Assembly: GCA_947377595.1 (NCBI GenBank)
Contig: CANCGK010000046.1
Location: 1-7,358, forward strand
Source: a bacterium
Lineage (GTDB): Bacteria; Babelota; Babeliae; Babelales; Chromulinivoraceae
DNA: 7,358 nt
Direction of reading: 5' to 3'
Under the pieces are notes generated by a model. That model ran no database searches. It was given only the letters and a program-made list of their open reading frames with translations, and was not told the DNA's origin. Shown piece after piece: positions 6,531-7,358 of this stretch (within the stretch, counting starts at the first letter, position 1; the number at the start of each line of letters is the position of its first letter). The position numbers were made by a program, and so were the translations under genes.

Positions 6531-6983
6531 ATGAATATCATAGCTAAAAACAAAAAAGCCTTTTTCGATTACGAAATCTTTAATAAAATTGAAGCAGGAA
6601 TCGTATTAACTGGCGATGAAGTAAAAATGCTTCGTGCAAAACACGGATCGCTTGTTGGAGCCTTTGCTGTTGTCAAAGAAAATGAACTTTATTTAATTAA
6701 TTGCAATATTCCAATCTACACCAATGCTTTTAATAAAGATGATAAAGCAGCTTTGCGATCAAGAAAATTACTGCTTCATCGCAAAGAACTTAATAAAATT
6801 ATTGGCGACGTTTCAGCAAAAGGAATAACACTTGTGCCAACTTTACTTTATTTTAACAAAAAAAATATGGTGAAAGTCGAAATAGGCCTTGCAAAACATC
6901 GTAAAGCTCACGGACAAAAAGAACTCATCAAAGAACGTGATATCGCACGAGACACACGACGAGAATTAAAAAATTTACGATAA
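6531..6983 (+). CDS. smpB: SsrA-binding protein SmpB
   Basis: SmpB binds the tRNA-like domain of tmRNA and carries it to stalled ribosomes; its C-terminal tail lies in the empty mRNA channel and mimics codon-anticodon pairing. The 150-residue length is typical. Family motifs appear in order: IIAKNKKAFFDY at the start, EAGIVLTGDEVKMLR (21-35), SLVGAFAVV, RSRKLLLHRKEL, KGITLVPTLLYF, KVEIGLAKHRKAHGQ, then the basic tail KELIKERDIARDTRREL. ATG 6531 gives the usual N-terminus, with no Shine-Dalgarno upstream. Its RNA partner gene, ssrA, begins 75 nt downstream on the same strand, the classic smpB-ssrA neighbourhood. Nothing is truncated. Confidence 0.97.
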   Translation: MNIIAKNKKAFFDYEIFNKIEAGIVLTGDEVKMLRAKHGSLVGAFAVVKENELYLINCNIPIYTNAFNKDDKAALRSRKLLLHRKELNKIIGDVSAKGITLVPTLLYFNKKNMVKVEIGLAKHRKAHGQKELIKERDIARDTRRELKNLR

Positions 6984-6988
6984 AGACT

Positions 6989-7016
6989 TTGACGCAATCA
7001 CTTTATCTGATATGCT
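6989..7016 (+). promoter_or_regulatory. Candidate ssrA promoter
   Basis: TTGACG (6989-6994) matches the -35 consensus at five of six positions. It is separated by 16 nt from TATGCT (7011-7016), which is preceded by TGA and so forms an extended -10 (TGnTATnnT). Transcription would start near 7023, about 36 nt before the mature tmRNA, leaving a short leader for RNase P to remove. It begins six bases after the smpB stop, so ssrA could be transcribed alone or by read-through from smpB. Confidence 0.55.
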
Positions 7017-7019
7017 CAT

Positions 7020-7045
7020 AATAAGTTTATATTTTTAAACTTATT
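7020..7045 (+). repeat. 10-bp perfect inverted repeat in the ssrA leader
   Basis: AATAAGTTTA (7020-7029) is the exact reverse complement of TAAACTTATT (7036-7045), with the 6-nt loop TATTTT. It lies between the proposed ssrA -10 and the mature tmRNA 5' end. The stem is almost all A/T and is followed by CTTTGAAAAATC, so a strong terminator is unlikely. It may be a processing structure in the precursor, or an operator at the start site. Confidence 0.45.
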
Positions 7046-7058
7046 CTTTGAAAAATCT

Positions 7059-7358
7059 GGGGGCGTACTGGCTTCGACGTATTGTTGATCGCTAGGGGTG
7101 CATGTCGAGCTTTCGTAGAGTGCTCGTAAAACAAACTATGAAAACAATAACTGTAAACACTTTTGTGTCTACTGTTTCTTCAGTTGTAAGTTATGCAATC
7201 AATGCTGTAGCAGTTGCTTTCGCTCCTGCTTTATTCATGGTGGCTGTAGCTTAAACCGCTGTTTTAGCAGTTGGTAGGAAAAACGTTATCTATTCGTTGA
7301 TTCTATCTCCTATTATAAATATATAGATTTTGCGTGGTAGGTTACTTTGTTTTGTAGC
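7059..7358 (+). ncRNA. ssrA: Transfer-messenger RNA (tmRNA), one-piece type, 3' end outside window
   Basis: tmRNA rescues stalled ribosomes: it enters as Ala-tRNA, then swaps in its own short reading frame so that the product receives a degradation tag. The 5' end has the standard GGGGGCGTACTGGCTTCGACG (acceptor strand plus D-loop-like region), and GGGGTGCATGTCGAG corresponds to AAGGTGCATGCCGAG in E. coli. Pseudoknot 1 is visible: stem 1 is CGAGC (7106-7110) with GCTCG (7122-7126), and stem 2 is TTTCGTAG (7111-7118) with CTATGAAA (7136-7143), allowing one G-U pair. The tag frame follows (7153-7254), then a hairpin ACCGCTG/CAGTTGGT with one bulge. Pseudoknot 2 is also visible: GGTAGGA (7273-7279) with TCCTAT (7308-7313), and loop ATCTAT (7288-7293) with ATAGAT (7323-7328). 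The remaining pseudoknots and the 3' tRNA-like half run past the window. The non-permuted order excludes the two-piece alphaproteobacterial form. Confidence 0.93.
7153..7254 (+). other. tmRNA tag-peptide reading frame (33 codons, hydrophobic)
   Basis: Ten bases after pseudoknot 1, TAACT-GTA-AAC lines up with the E. coli resume context TAGTC-GCA-AAC, placing the resume codon at GTA 7153. The frame then runs 33 codons to TAA 7252-7254. The encoded tag has 9 Val, 8 Ala, 4 Ser, 3 Phe, 2 Thr, 2 Asn and one each of Ile, Leu, Met, Pro and Tyr, with no charged residue; it ends MVAVA. The neighbouring frames are implausible: one is strongly Cys-rich and ends SSW, the other stops after about ten residues ending QL. 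The final Ala-Val-Ala resembles the usual Leu-Ala-Ala protease signal. The resume codon is inferred from structure; the stop and frame are better supported than the exact first codon. Confidence 0.7.

Noticed and set aside
7155..7280. Cys-rich reading frame across the tmRNA tag region
   Set aside because: It runs past the tag stop into the following helices, is extremely Cys-rich, and does not end in an Ala-type degradation signal; it is the shadow of an RNA gene.

Overview
The window is AT-rich, gene-dense bacterial chromosome. It holds the end of secF, a complete rho, two tandem genes for related secreted proteins of unknown function, tsaD, another orphan secreted protein, smpB, and the first ~300 nt of the tmRNA gene ssrA. 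No mobile element, CRISPR array, tRNA or rRNA is visible.

Organism (inference, moderate confidence): strong AT bias, short intergenic spaces, ordinary core genes mixed with lineage-restricted signal-peptide proteins, and few Shine-Dalgarno sequences suggest a reduced, host-associated Gram-negative-type bacterium. Candidatus Dependentiae (TM6/Babeliae) fits best. The tmRNA is the ordinary one-piece type, with its 5' tRNA-like half in front of the first pseudoknot and the tag frame. That argues against Alphaproteobacteria such as Rickettsiales or Holosporales, whose tmRNA is permuted and two-piece.

Layout: 1-696 secF 3' part (+); 697-911 spacer with a strong hairpin and a -10-like hexamer; 912-2297 rho (+); 2309-2363 a 24-bp perfect inverted repeat that looks like a bidirectional intrinsic terminator; 2384-3544 and 3602-4588 two paralogous secreted or membrane proteins (+); 4613-5662 tsaD (-), convergent with the pair; 5700-6428 a secreted orphan (-) just upstream of tsaD; 6429-6530 a divergent promoter region; 6531-6983 smpB (+); 6984-7058 promoter and leader; 7059 to the window end ssrA (+).

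Functionally, secF belongs to Sec export, which the three signal-peptide orphans presumably use. Rho is the termination helicase. TsaD makes the t6A modification of tRNAs that read ANN codons. SmpB and tmRNA together form the trans-translation ribosome-rescue system. The most unusual element is the tmRNA tag: pseudoknot 1 and the resume-codon context point to a 33-codon tag with no charged residues that is almost entirely hydrophobic or small, ending in Val-Ala-Val-Ala. Most bacterial tags are shorter, hydrophilic in their first part, and end in a form of Leu-Ala-Ala.
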